Shown here: one piece after another, positions 49,750-62,120 of the stretch
Layout: each line of letters opens with the position of its first letter
Numbering within the stretch: the stretch's first letter is position 1
Source of the DNA: Listronotus oregonensis
Lineage: Eukaryota > Arthropoda > Insecta > Coleoptera > Curculionidae
DNA: 64,000 bases
Assembly: GCA_019359885.1 (NCBI GenBank)
Contig: JAHBCN010003226.1
Coordinates: forward strand, 1 to 64,000
Direction of reading: 5' to 3'
Notes under the pieces: generated by a model
The model's database searches: none
What the model saw: only the letters and a program-made list of their open reading frames with translations
Told to the model about the DNA's origin: nothing
Translations under genes and position numbers: made by a program

Positions 49750-51330
49750 GGGGAAATGTTAATGCGAAATGATGATCCAGGAAATATGACATTATGGGAG
49801 AAGATGACGCAAGCCATTGAGCGACCTTTTCTCCGAATTAGAAGTAGATGAAGTAATTATGCTTCTCCTGAGGATGAAACAGTGTTTGAACAGAGTAAAG
49901 CAGACTATTCCAGTTTTATGGCAAAGATGGCACCAGGTATAAAATGCCAATAATAATCGTTCGGGTTCAAAAGGCAAACAAAATCGTGCAAATCGGACTT
50001 ACACCCCACCAGCCGAAATTACAACACAAGGGGCCTGTTTTGTTGTTTTTTTCTTTACATTTTACTGACATTATTTTTCATTTAGACAACGTAAAAAACC
50101 AATTTTTTTGACGATTTTTAATGTTATCATCCGAGGAAAGAAAATAAAAAAACTAACGAAGAGAATTGAAGCTTTGGCCCTTTTTTAAAAGGAGCATTAA
50201 AAAACTTGGGGACGAACCCATTAAATGCTTTTTTAATTTTGTGAACTGATTATTCTCTATAATACCAGCTATCAGAATAATTTCCATTTTGACCAATTAA
50301 GATTGATAATTTTGGGGACCAGTTTAAAAGTTAGAAGACAAAAACTTTAAAAAAGTAATGGAAAAAAATTTTATCAACTTAAAAAGGCAATTAAATCCAA
50401 GTACCCAAAAAGATGGATTTTTTGCTCTTCCATTTGAGGGCTTTCCCTTTCGTATATATGAAGAGCAAGCCGCAAAGGACGAATAAAGAATGGGCAATGG
50501 CAGATTGTGAATTACAATTATCCCTGAACATGCGTTAGGTAAGCGTTATTCTATATAATGCTATATTATCTATAGATATCCTTTTTTGGCAAAAATAGGC
50601 AATAAGCCTAAAAGGACAAGGTGAAGAGTTGTCTTGAACTTTCCAATTATCTCCCAGGATAAGGGGATAAAAAAACTGATAATTCTTTCCATCTTGGGGG
50701 TTTGTCCCCGGGAAATTGGGGATAAGAACCTACATTATGGGGGGTTTTACGCAAAAATAAGATTTTATACCAAGAACTTCCCAATTTCAAAAGAATATTC
50801 TTCGATGTTGTTTTACAAAATTTTTGTGGTGCCCTTTACGGCGAAAAGGCAACGCAGTTATTTGGGTTATCAACCGAGCAAACGAGATAAAATAAGAATT
50901 TAGTTTCCCAATTTTAAAACCAAATGTTTTTTCTAAACAGTATTTTAAAGAGCTGTCGATGAACAGACCAATGCGGGCAAAAAAATTTCACCAAAGAAAA
51001 ACCTAGATCCAAGGGCACTCTTCACCAAATTATCGATATTGAGTTTATAATGTTAAAAAATATGAAAATTTAAAAACCCAGATTATGGGCCCGGGCACTT
51101 GGAGGAGACGAAAATTTCTTCTTCAGTTGGAAAGTTTTTTGGGAAGGGGAAAATATTTTTTTAGATAAAAATTATTTGGTTAAAATAAAAGAAAAAAATA
51201 TGAAGTTTTGCAGAACTGGAGTCCCGATCCTCCAACGACCAAGTGGGAAAACTGGTGGAGTTTTTATAAAAGTTTCAAAGACAAAAAAATCAAGACAAGA
51301 GGCAAATTAAAAGGGTTTGTTTGTGTAAAT
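49750..51330 (+). pseudogene. possible second piggyBac-type transposase relic
   Basis: Plus strand and badly frame-broken. N-terminal acidic-type pieces: DDPGNMTLWE, LFSELEVDEVIML, PEDETVFEQ, then KGKQNRANRTYTPPAEI (~49,980-50,030). A middle piece SYQNNFHFDQ is near 50,275. The strongest hint is VDEQTNA at ~50,953 followed by KISPKK, recalling the VDEQxxxFKGR catalytic block of piggyBac transposases, but the FKGR part is not clean. No TIRs or TTAA ends were found. It could also be another DDE family. Confidence 0.4.
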
Positions 51331-52851
51331 TTTTTGAAAAAGAAATTTGTTGATTTTTAAAGTCAAAAATTAAAATTACTAAGGTTTGAATTTTTTATGT
51401 AGAAGAAAAAAAAATATTTAGATAATAATTTATTTTTTTTTTTTTAGTTTATAAAAAGTAAAAATTAGAGAAAACAAAAAATTTTAAAAAAAATGCACCC
51501 CTTTGGTAAAAAAAAGTATAAAAAATTGGAAATAAAAGGTTAAAGACTCCTCTCCGATTAGTCCCCTTTGGAAAGAGTGTTATAGCATAAGACACATCGT
51601 CCAGTTTTTTTTGGGGGAAAGAAAATGAAAACACTTTTCTTCTTTTTTACCAAAACGACCAGAAAATTGAATAACGACTAACAAAATAACTTTAAATTTT
51701 TTAAAATGGTATAAAGATATTTAAATATTTTATACATTGATATTTATTGAAGGTTAATATAAATATAAAAATTCATATCGTAATAAATATTTTTTTAATT
51801 ATAAAAAATAACCAAAATTGTTTGTACATGGTTATTTTTTTAATTTTTTTTAAAGATATTGAATTTTTATTTTATTAAGTTTTTTTTTTTTCAATTAATA
51901 TTAAGTCCAAAATTGTTAAATTTTAAAAAAAAACCATATGAAAAATTTTGTTTTAAAAATATATTTAAATTTTAAAATTAAAATACTTTATTACGATTTT
52001 ATTATTGTGTTTTGTTTGGTAAGTTCGTAGGTTAGTTTGGTTAGGCTTGTCAGTTTAAAAATGTTTTTTTTTTTTTTTATTCACTATTGTTAAAAACTAA
52101 TAAACAATGTTTTTTTTGCTATAAACAAGTCTTTTAAAAGTTATAGATAACGAAGTTAAAAATTTTTTGAAAAAATTTGTTTTAAATTTAATTTTAAAAA
52201 TTATTTAAGGGTTTTAATCAGGGAAATTTTTTTTCCATTTTTTGTACTTATTTTCAATAAAGAAAAATGTTTTTTTTTAAAATGACAAAAATTTTATTTT
52301 TTCCCCGATTTTCCTTATTGTCGCAAAGACCTCACCTAAAAAATTTGGGTTTTTATGGTTAAGAAAGTTCCGGGCAAATATAGACAATTGAGAAGAGGGG
52401 CTAGTTTTTTGGAAGTTAATAAATAACAATTTTTTATTAAAATTTTAAAACAATCGGTTGTTAATTAAATTGCAGAAACAAATTAATTTAAACAAAAAAA
52501 GACCTTCAAAATAAACCAAAATATGTCCGTTAGGACCAGGGTAATTTTATGTCGTATCACTTTTATTAAAATTCTAATCATTTTAAGTATTTTTAGATTC
52601 TAAGAAAAGACAAAAAGATGCATATTTTAATTTTTCCTAAAAAGAGAAAAAACTAAAAAAATGGCACTGCTTAGTCCTTGTTGAATGAAACCGTATTTTC
52701 CGAAGCAGGGAGTAAAAAATAAATTTACGCGACCTATCTTCGTTCTTTTACCTTTTAACTAAAAATGTATTACTTATACACTGCTTTTTTTATTTTCTAT
52801 TATAATATTATCCTTGTGGAAAACAAACATTACTTCAGGTAACTCTCTGGC
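51331..52851. other. AT- and homopolymer-rich spacer
   Basis: No recognisable frame or repeat. Confidence 0.5.
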
Positions 52852-53119
52852 TAAGGCCCTATCTTCACGGCGCTGCACGACATCTACACGACAGCGATAC
52901 GACACCTCGCGGATATGTTACTTGTCAACATTTTTCTTTAGTTGCCCATCAACACTTGTCTTGCACATAGCACATTTTGTGGAATCATTATTAGTAAAAA
53001 TGGCCGCTGAACGAGATATTATGTCGTCTCGTGTAAATAGTTCTTTTAGAATAGATCTTTTTGTTGCCTATCCTAAATGTTTTGTTGATGTCGTGTAGCG
53101 CCGTGATGACAGGGCCTTA
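52852..53119. mobile_element. MITE, 268 bp, with 33-bp terminal inverted repeats
   Basis: Left TIR (52,852-52,884) TAAGGCCCTATCTTCACGGC, then GCTGCACGACATC. The right TIR (53,087-53,119) as reverse complement begins TAAGGCCCTGTCATCACGGC, then GCTACACGACATC. That is 30 of 33 matches. The interior is non-repetitive; an open frame spans the whole element (52,814-53,098) but its ends are the TIRs, so I treat it as incidental. Superfamily undetermined because no clear target duplication is visible. Confidence 0.88.
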
Positions 53120-53511
53120 TCAACCAATATCAATTAAAATTTGTGTAAAAAAGCGGATTTTTGAAAGTAAAAATGTGACTATCTAGATTGTTAACACATT
53201 ATTTTAATGAATTCTTCATCTAGATATCCATTTCCATCACAATTTCACTTGTCAGGTGTTCGTCTAATAAAATTACTTTTTTTATGAGTGAAGTCTACGA
53301 CACATATATATGCAGAAAAAGGCAACATACACCAAAAATTGAGAATACTTAAGACGAGTTTACACACAACCAGTCTAAAAAAAGCGATGTTCGCTGTTTT
53401 GTAAATATTACAGTAGGTCTCTTACAAAAGAATATATAAGAGTCTCAACAAATAAATTTAAGCTTTTAGAGAAATATAAGGGATCCTCCATTAAATATGA
53501 AAAACCAAGGG

Positions 53512-53836
<325 letters not shown>

Positions 53837-53842
53837 CCCCCC

Positions 53843-54729
53843 ATTAATCAGGTAGAATCAAACGGGCGGGGGAGGGAGTTCGAGAAAAATTACGAAATAT
53901 CACAAGGAACGAGGGGGTGTAATGATATATCACTTGTATTTATTTGGTCGTTGAATGCGTGATTAATTTCTACACAACAGAAAAGCGGCGTGTAAGCTCG
54001 ACTCGCCGTTGCCAGGCAACGATTTCCCATTTTTATCAGGGTCCTTAAATTTCCATAATTGAATAAGATTATAATTACCTGTAATTAAAGATAATATTTT
54101 AAAATTTTTAAGATACTATGTGCCAAAAATACACGTGATTTCGGGTAGGAGGAGAGTGGTTAGTCTTAAACCTCACCACGTATCACCGAGGGAAGAAAGG
54201 GTTAAAAAAATGCTAAAAAACATCACTTGATTAATGGACGACCCCTTAGAAGGACCAAATTCCTGATTTAAGTTTTGTACAGAAGTAGATTTTTTTTGTA
54301 AAATTTTGAGGGTGTTTAAAAGATTTCTAGCGTAAAATTTGTCTACCTGCGTATGCGCACTTTTTAATTTTTAAAAATCGCTACAAATTTTCTTTTATGC
54401 AAAACGAGGGAGTTAAGGTACCGACCTAATATATTTTGACAGTAAACAGTTAACCTAACCTACAAAAGCACGCACAGTTGATTAAAACATATTTATAAGT
54501 CACAAATGAAAGATTCATTTGTACATTCCTTCCATTCCATTAGAAATAGTTAAATACATTGTTTACAAAACTCAGTAAGCAAGTAAACCTTACTGTCAAA
54601 ACAATTTTTAGCAATAAATGTTAAACTTTAATTTTAAATAAAATTGTATGCAGGGAAAATTGCAGCAAGACAAATAAATGTCTTGTAAGAAAACTTTTAA
54701 ACTATAAAAACACATTTAAGATTGTTGTT
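53843..54729. other. spacer, nothing recognised
   Basis: Starts with a GC-richer patch (ACGGGCGGGGGAGGGAGT-like) and then ordinary AT-rich sequence. No gene. Confidence 0.4.
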
Positions 54730-54733
54730 TTAA

Positions 54734-55337
54734 CCCTAGAACTAGACACCAGGGTAGATATCTACCCCAGATAAATTTTGAATTACTATCCTAAGTTAGT
54801 CAGTGACATTGTCGACTGGGACCTTATTTCATAATTTAGTTTAAGGCTTTTTTTATATCTGGTAATTTTTTTCTCATATTTTTCATAAAAGGAACAAAAA
54901 TAGATTTTTAGAAACCAATATTTTATGGATATTTATTTAATTTTTTCATTGATCGGATTCTTAATTTGTTTGAATGTTTAAAGTCCCAAATAAATATAAT
55001 TTTTTAGCAAAACATTATGATGATGTATTTTTTTTCTAGATATCGTTGGAAATTTGGAACTCCGTTGTTTAGGAAAATAATTATAAATTTTTGTTTGTTA
55101 AATGACGGTTTGATTGTTTTTCACTACTTACAGCTATTCAATTTTAAACGAACTAAATCTTGATAAAATTGAATTTGTTCTTCACCATTTTCTTGGGCAT
55201 AAAAAAACGAAAAAATTCGAGTACTCATAAGTCAGATTACTGCTCTGAAAACGATTTTAAAAGCAAAAATCCCGTGGGATAAATATTTACCCCGGTTTGT
55301 AGTTTACAGGTAAAACAATGGGTTTGTAGTTCTAGGG
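54734..55337. mobile_element. piggyBac-type MITE (604 bp)
   Basis: Left end TTAA|CCCTAGAACTA (TTAA at 54,730-54,733) and right end TAGTTCTAGGG|TTAT (55,327-55,341). The 11-bp TIR CCCTAGAACTA is perfect and resembles the CCCTAGAAA ends of the original piggyBac as I recall them. The right TTAT is one base from TTAA. Just inside each end are palindromic blocks, GGGTAGATATCTACCCC and GGATAAATATTTACCCCGG. No transposase, so it must have been mobilised in trans. Confidence 0.85.
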
Positions 55338-56492
55338 TTATGAAGCAGTTTTTTTTTGTTTTATACTAAAAACTTAAAAAGAACCGTGGAGTTAAGGTCT
55401 ATTTGGTGAATCTGTAGAAAAAGTGCAAAGTAGCCAAAAAATTCTATATATTTATTTGGCATAATAACAATTATTAGTTTGGGTAAATATCTAAAAAGAT
55501 CTTATATATCTGCTTCACCTAATGGATTGATTATCTTTAAAGTTATTAATTTTGACAAAACTTTTCAAGCCATTTTTAGAGTTTATAGTTACTTCTTTAA
55601 AAATTTTAAGGAATAGAATCATCTAATACCTCAACATTTATCGTAGGCCTTTTAATCGGATCATATTAATGTTAGGGTTATGCACTCAAGTGACCAACAC
55701 TTAATTTTTTTCTGATTACGTCATTTTCTAATTAAAAAGCCCCGATTGTAGGGCTACACATGCTTAGTTCAATATGTTGGCTTAGCTGGTTATTGAAGAA
55801 AAGAGGCGCGAATTATAAAAACCACTTAACCACAATTTTCGTCGCTGTCGCACATGGTTAAACCTATTACTTTAGCTCGTGTGGGCGGCTAAATGCAGAA
55901 GTGGCCTGTGAAAATGTGTAAATTCCTCTTAGCATTCCCATTAGCGGGACGCAGCACCTTTCTGTATAATTAACAACTATTTAATTTTCAGTTCCATAAA
56001 ACAGCTTTTTTTTACTTTACCTTACTAAGAAAACCTACCCAATTCCGACAACCTAAAGTAAAATAAGAAAGCTAAATTTAAAAATCACGATTACAATCGA
56101 CTAAACAAAAATCAGTTAAAAAATAAAACATCTATCTAAATATAGGTACAGCAATAATTATATTAGCTAAAAAATACATCGCTTAAAATTAGAAATAATA
56201 GGAATCACTTGATAAAAAAATAAAAGGTGTACAAAATAGTAAAACTAGTATAAAATGGCACCATACGTTTTTCCAACGTAAAGTTTAAAAAATAACTTTC
56301 TGTAATGGCAAGAGTAAATTTTCTCTGCTATCAAATATTAGTCTAATAAGAAACTTACGGAACTTACTTTTTAGAGCTCCAACAGGTTGAATTTTTACTA
56401 GCATCTAACTTATAACGCAGTCAGAAGAACAAACAATAATAATAGTAACTATCCATATCAAATTAAAACATTTTTCACTGGCTCTTGTAACC
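55338..56492. other. spacer, nothing recognised
   Basis: No motif-bearing frame or structured repeat found. Confidence 0.4.
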
Positions 56493-58336
56493 AATGGTCT
56501 AGTCGAGAGAGTGTTTTCTGCGAAAAAAGAATTGTTAGAAGGCTTAGAAAAATATAAGCGATAGCTTATTCGATGCGGAATACAAATCTGAGAAGTGTGG
56601 TTTAAGGAATTTTTATGCTAATAAAAATTGCAATTGTTATTGACAAAAAACGAAATAAAAAAGCCATTTCGATTTTTAATGATAACTCAAAAACCATAAG
56701 ATGAAGCGGAAATCGCAAAAAGTTCTTGAAGAGAGGAAATTTTCGATAAAAGTCCCAACTCCCGAATTCTCCTTATTTAAACCTAAAATGGCCCGCGACA
56801 TTTTTGGTTGCGTCGGTCTAAAAAACACACATTAAATATTTTTTGAGGGATTAAATATTAAAAAAATTTTAAAAAATATGGTTTCAGAACATAAAGAATT
56901 TATTTCGTTAAAAACTTAAATTTACAGTTAAATTTTAATCAATTTAATTTAATTTTATAAAAATTTTTTATTTTTTGTACTTTTTACTAATTAAAAATGC
57001 AAAAGTATACAGTTAATTTTTATTTTAATGTACTTGTATTATTAAAGGTTATACGAAAATAAAACTTCATTTAAAATTTTAATCATAATTAGCGAAAATT
57101 TAAAATGATACCCTGAAAGAGGATAATTTCGTAAAAAGTCCAAATTCGAATTTTCGGCAAATATATAGCTTTAATTTAACCGAAATTGTTAATTTTGATA
57201 CATATTTTATTAGTCGCTGGTTACTAACGAATCCGCCTAGTTTTACTAAAAAAATTAAAAAATATTAATAAATTTTATAGGTATTTTTTAAGATATTAAA
57301 AAAAATTAACAAAATATTAATTTAATGTAGGGTTTAATACATTTAAAACAATTTATTTCGTTAAAAATTAATTTAAATTTTATTTTAGATAGCGTAAATT
57401 TTTTGTTATTTTTAGAAATTTGTTTTATGAAAATGTTTTTTTAATACTTAATCATATATAAAATATATGTAAAAGTAGTATTTATTATATTCAAATATAT
57501 ATTTGTCTTATCTTTATTTAAGTAATTTGCAATATATTTTTACTTTAAGATTTAAATTAAAATAGACGAAACGGCATATTTCACTCATTTTTATTGTTGA
57601 AAGGTAATGTGCATGTCATGTCATACTTATAACTTATCACAATTTGATCTAGTAAATCGATAAACAATTACGTTTAAAGTTGTTAAAAATTGTTTTTTAA
57701 TGAACAGAGAAAAAATACACACTATTACTGAGCTATTTAAACAAATTTGAAGTATTAAAATTTTTAATTTTTAATTGTTCGAAAAGGTAGGTGGTGTTAC
57801 ATTTCATACTGATACCAATCTGTACAATGTATGGACGAAAATTGAAACAATTTTGTTCTATTGAACATTGCTAACTTGTTGGATTAAAATAATTCTGTAA
57901 TTAAATTTTCAACGGAAATAAATTCGTTAAAGTGTTTTGAATACACCATAATTTAATACCCTAAAAAAATTATTTAGTGTAACGTACTCGGTTTTGACGC
58001 CGAGTGCGCAACCAAAAATGTCGCGCGACCCTCATTTTCAGCGGTAAATTAAAATTATAAATAATGAAAATAAACCTCGGAAGTTGGGACTTTATTTGGA
58101 AAATTTCCTCCTCTTCAAGGTTCTTTTTTGCAATTTTCTCTATCTCTTATGGTTTTTAAGTTATCATCAAAAATCAAATGGCTTTTTTTTTTTTAATAAC
58201 AATTTCAATTTTTATTGGCAGAAAAAATCCTTAAAACACCTTTCTCAGATTTGCATTCCGCGTCGATTGAGCTATCGCTCATATTTTTCGAAGCCTTCTA
58301 ACTATTTTTGCAGGAAACACACTTATGGACTAGCCT
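56493..58336. mobile_element. foldback element, family 1 (arms ~450-530 bp)
   Basis: Left arm (56,493-~57,010) and right arm (~57,820-58,336, inverted) match over most of their length: TCTAGTCGAGAGAGTG-like end, AAAATATAAGCGATAGCT, TTCGATGCGGAAT, CAAATCTGAGAA, GATAACTCAAAAACCAT, GAAATTTTCGATAAAA, a GTTACACTAAATA-like block and AAAGAATTTATTTCGTT. Part of the arm (GCGAAAAT... AAAAAGTCC... GAATT) seems to recur near 57,085-57,170, so the loop may hold a further decayed copy. Non-coding. Confidence 0.8.
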
Positions 58337-58701
58337 ACAATGCTCGTTGGACATCATAGGTCGGTCGAAAATTAGGTCCACGAGAACGAGTAGTTGTTTT
58401 CTATGTATTTTTTCCGGCTAAATCCGAGTCTAAAACTTGCTTTTCCGAAAAAATGGTCAGAAAATTGTTATAAACAATTTAATTATTTAACGAATTGTGG
58501 CTAATAGGCTTTTGAAAACAAAAAATTGTTTTCAAATACTTTTTTATTCCATATGAAAAAAGGTACAAAATGGCGTTTGCTAAATTAAAATCCGTCAATT
58601 AGAACTAGAGATATTGCAAATTTAGTGCAAAAATATTGCAAAATAGCGATTTGCCCTAGCTTTTCGGCTTATGACGGGTCCTTTATTTACCATAGAAATC
58701 C
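58337..58701. other. spacer between foldback elements
   Basis: AT-rich, nothing recognised. Confidence 0.4.
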
Positions 58702-60280
58702 CCGCTCGTTTTAAAGTTTAAGATTTAAGCTTTAAAGGAGACATAATAGACCACCTAAATATTATTAGAAAAAAAGGTACAGCCTCTTTAATGCATTATT
58801 TTTGTGTTCAAAACGAACATTTTGAGACTTTTTTCTTTAAGCATATAAACAGTAAAATTATTTATATAAGTTTTTAAATAATAAATTAAATTTTACTAGA
58901 AATTTTTGCTATGGATTTTGTGATCTTGACAATTTCGAAATTATCAGAGGCTGAATATCTTTGGGCTTCCAATTGATAATGAGAAAGAGGAACAAAATTA
59001 TAATATGTTCTCGTATCTTTTATGATATTATTATTGATAATGATGATGATTGATAAATAATTTAATTGTTAATATTCTTATAATTTGATTAAAAAATATA
59101 TATTATATCACAGTTAAAGTTATTCCTGCACTTGATTTTTTGAACCCACCGTTATATAATATAAGATAACAAATAATATACATGAAACTGGCCTAAATAG
59201 AAATGGTAAGGTGAAGTATAGTATTTTATGAACCTTTTAAAAAATTGTATTTAGTTGTAAATAAATTTATTAAATCTGAAAGTTAAAAAATTACGTCAAT
59301 TTTTGCTTTAAAAAAATTAACTGTATGCACACTAAAAATGAACATAACAATATGAACTATACAGATGCTAAAAGTTGAAGGTAAGAAATAAAGATTACGT
59401 GAGTATTAAATTTTTTGGCAGTAGACATACCCATTTACTGATTTGAATAACAACATTTTTCAAAATCCCATAACTTCAAGACTTGATTTTTTATATAAAG
59501 AGTGAACTATTCGGGTCGATTATCGGCTTTATTTTTTCTATACCATATCCACTTAATTTTTAAGTACAAACAAGCTGCTTGAACAGAACAGTCAAAAGAC
59601 TGGAGTGGGTCAAAAACCACGAAAAATGACTAAAATAAACGTATTTTCAGCACCGCGCCATTATTTAGAGGTATAGACTAAGTAAATTTTTAATGGCTGC
59701 GCTAGAACTACTATCTCTCCCCTTTCAAATGCCGCGTCACACGTATAAATATCTCTGATAGGAAAATTTTAAAAGCTAAATGTTAAAAAACATAAAAATG
59801 GTGTTTTTGAACGTTTTAATACGGACAGGCGGCAACGGGCGCTTCTAAAAATTAAATTTGCATGGAAATCATTCTTTGGGGCCTGCATAAAGATTTCCTC
59901 AAAGTTAGAACAAAATCTAAAATGATGCGGCAACGATTTTTTTAGTTTTAGACGTTTTTATATGGAATGATTCTTATATTAAGCTGTTGGCCGGGCGTGC
60001 ATCTGGCAAGTCGCTAACGCACATGGCGACCACCTCATCTTAAAATGACAAAGACATTCAGCAAATTGTAAAATATTTGTTTTGAACATAAGAATCCTTT
60101 CACAAACTTTGATTAGTGGTATTTTCTGTTTCTTAGATAAGTATGCTTATAAACAAGTTACCCTGCTTTATTTTTTCAAAAATAATGCGTTTAAGAAGCT
60201 GTATCTTTTTTCCTAATAATATTTAGGGGGTCTGTCATGTCTCATTTTTAAGCTTAGACCTTAAGCTTTTAAACGAGCGG
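58702..60280. repeat. inverted-repeat pair enclosing ~1.36 kb (family 2)
   Basis: Left arm 58,702-~58,810 (CCGCTCGTTTTAAAGTTTAA, GGAGACATAATAGACCACCT, AAATATTATTAGAAAAAAAG) is matched by the inverted right arm ~60,180-60,280 (as reverse complement CCGCTCGTTTAAAAGCTTAA, TGAGACATGACAGACCCCCT, AAATATTATTAGGAAAAAAG). A further weak match (GTTCAAAACGAACATTTT versus GTTCAAAACAAATATTTT) lies inside. The interior shows no gene. Confidence 0.78.
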
Positions 60281-60311
60281 CTTCACCCTGTAGAATAGCA
60301 AAATGCCTGTT

Positions 60312-61032
60312 TAGTCTGATCAACATGTACCTTTTTGGATGAAATTTTTGTATATTCTCTGAAATTTACGATCAAGGTGTCATTCGATTCGGAATATTAT
60401 GTAAAAAGTTTAAGAAAAAGTCCCAAAATGGGCCGATATAAATTGCAAAAGTTATAAATAATTAAAAAAAGTGTGGGTTTGGTTTTTTTTTGAATATCTC
60501 GAAAACTATCAAAGGTATTCAAAATTTGAAAAAAGATCTGAAAAGAGAAGGAAATTTCCTAAAAAAAGACCCACCTCCTGGAACCGTATATTTAATATTT
60601 ATAATTTTTCAGAGCCCTGAAAATAGCGCTAAAAGCGGGTAGTCTGGCATTTGCGCGTGTTGTTGCCGTGTCCGAGTGACGTATCGCGCGCGGAAGCCTG
60701 ACTTCCCGCTTTTAGCGCTATTTTCAGGGCCCTGTAAAAATTATGAATATTAAAGATACAGTCCGGGGGTTGGACTTTTTTAGGAAATTTCCTCCTTTTT
60801 TCAGATCTTTTTTCAAATTTTAAATATCTTTTATAATTTTCGAGATATTCAAAAAAGCTAAACCCCTATTTTTTTAAATTGTTTATAACTTTTGCAATTT
60901 TCGTCGGCCCCTTTTGGAAATTTTTCTTAAACTTACTACATAATATTTCAAATCGAATCTTCTCGGAATTTTGATCGTAATTTTCCGAGAATATACAAAA
61001 ATTCATCCAAAAAGGTACATGTTGATCAGACT
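60312..61032. mobile_element. foldback element, family 3 (arms ~338 bp, spacer ~45 bp)
   Basis: The ends TAGTCTGATCAACATGTACC and GGTACATGTTGATCAGACTA are exact inverse copies. The arms match throughout: TATATTCTC, GATCAA/GATCGTAA, AAAGATCTGAAAAGAG, GGAAATTTCCTAAAAAAAG, AGGGCCCTGAAAATAGCGCT, AAAAGCGGG. The unpaired centre (60,649-60,693) is GC-rich: GTTGTTGCCGTGTCCGAGTG and CGTATCGCGCGCGG. Non-coding. Confidence 0.9.
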
Positions 61033-61583
61033 AGTTGAAATTTTGACGTGTCAATTTTTCTAGAGTGTCTAGATATACATATAATCTGATATAGATTTTC
61101 TGACATTTTGGTGGGATAGCAGTGCCTAAAATATAAATATTCGATTTTGAAAATTAAGTTATTTTACAAGATTAACTGCTATAACTAAGATAATGTTGGT
61201 TAATGTAGTTAAAATATTATGAATTTGTACAAAACAATCACTTAAAACAATCCATGATCAGTTAGTAACAAAATCAGTCGTTTAATAATTTAAAACTATA
61301 AACTAATAATATATTTTTGTATTTTTTTTTTCGTAACTTACTAAAATCTACATACCCTAAATAATTTTGTTGTCTTTGATTTTTCAGTCACATTTTTGCA
61401 TATGTACAACAAATATTTACATACAGTTAGTATACTTTGGGTTAGGTGACTTAAAAAAAACTACTAAACGATAATGATAAAATTAACACTAACAGTAAGT
61501 ACCAACGCGAGGTTCAAGTTATTTTTTACAACTTTACGTTTCACTGCATCTTTGTCATATTTGCACTTAAAACTTTATAAAAA
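61033..61583. other. spacer, nothing recognised
   Basis: AT-rich, no gene. Confidence 0.4.
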
Positions 61584-62118
61584 GCTAATAGTCCAGTCGA
61601 GAAGTGTATTTCCTGCTAAAAATAGTTGGAAGTATTCGAAAAATATGAGCGCTAGCTCATTCGACGCGGACTTCAAATCTGAGAAAAGCGTTTTCAGGAT
61701 TTTTTCTTCCAATAAAAATTGTTTTTAACAAAAAAAAAAATAGAAGCCATTTGGATTTTTGTTGATAACTCAAAAATCATAAGAGATAGCGGAAATTGCA
61801 AAAGAGGTCCTTAACGAGAAGAAAATTTCCGATAAAAAAGTCCAAAATCCCGGAGTTCTATCTCCATTATCAATAATTTTAATTTAAAGCTGAAAATGGG
61901 CCTCCACGAGACGTTTTTGGTTGGGCGCTCGGCGTCAAAACCGAGTACGTCACACTAAATATTTTTCTTTAGAGTATTAAATATTAATAGATTTTTTTAA
62001 TTTTGGTGTATTCAGAACACCTTAAAGAATTTATTTTTGTTGAAAATGTTACTTAAAGTTAGTTTTTCAACCTGTTAGATAAGTGTCAATTATCAAAATT
62101 GTTTCGAAGTTGTCTTTA
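61584..62118. repeat. left arm of a second family-1 foldback element
   Basis: Aligns with the left arm at 56,493 in the same orientation and with 57,820-58,336 inverted. Shared blocks: AGTCCAGTCGAGAAGTGTAT, GAAAAATATGAGCGCTAGCT, CATTCGACGCGGA, GATAACTCAAAAATCATAAG, GGCGTCAAAACCGAGTACGT, TATTCAGAACACCTTAAAG. The plus-strand frame 61,474-61,728 overlaps it and is incidental. Its partner arm starts at ~63,950. Confidence 0.82.
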
Positions 62119-62120
62119 AT

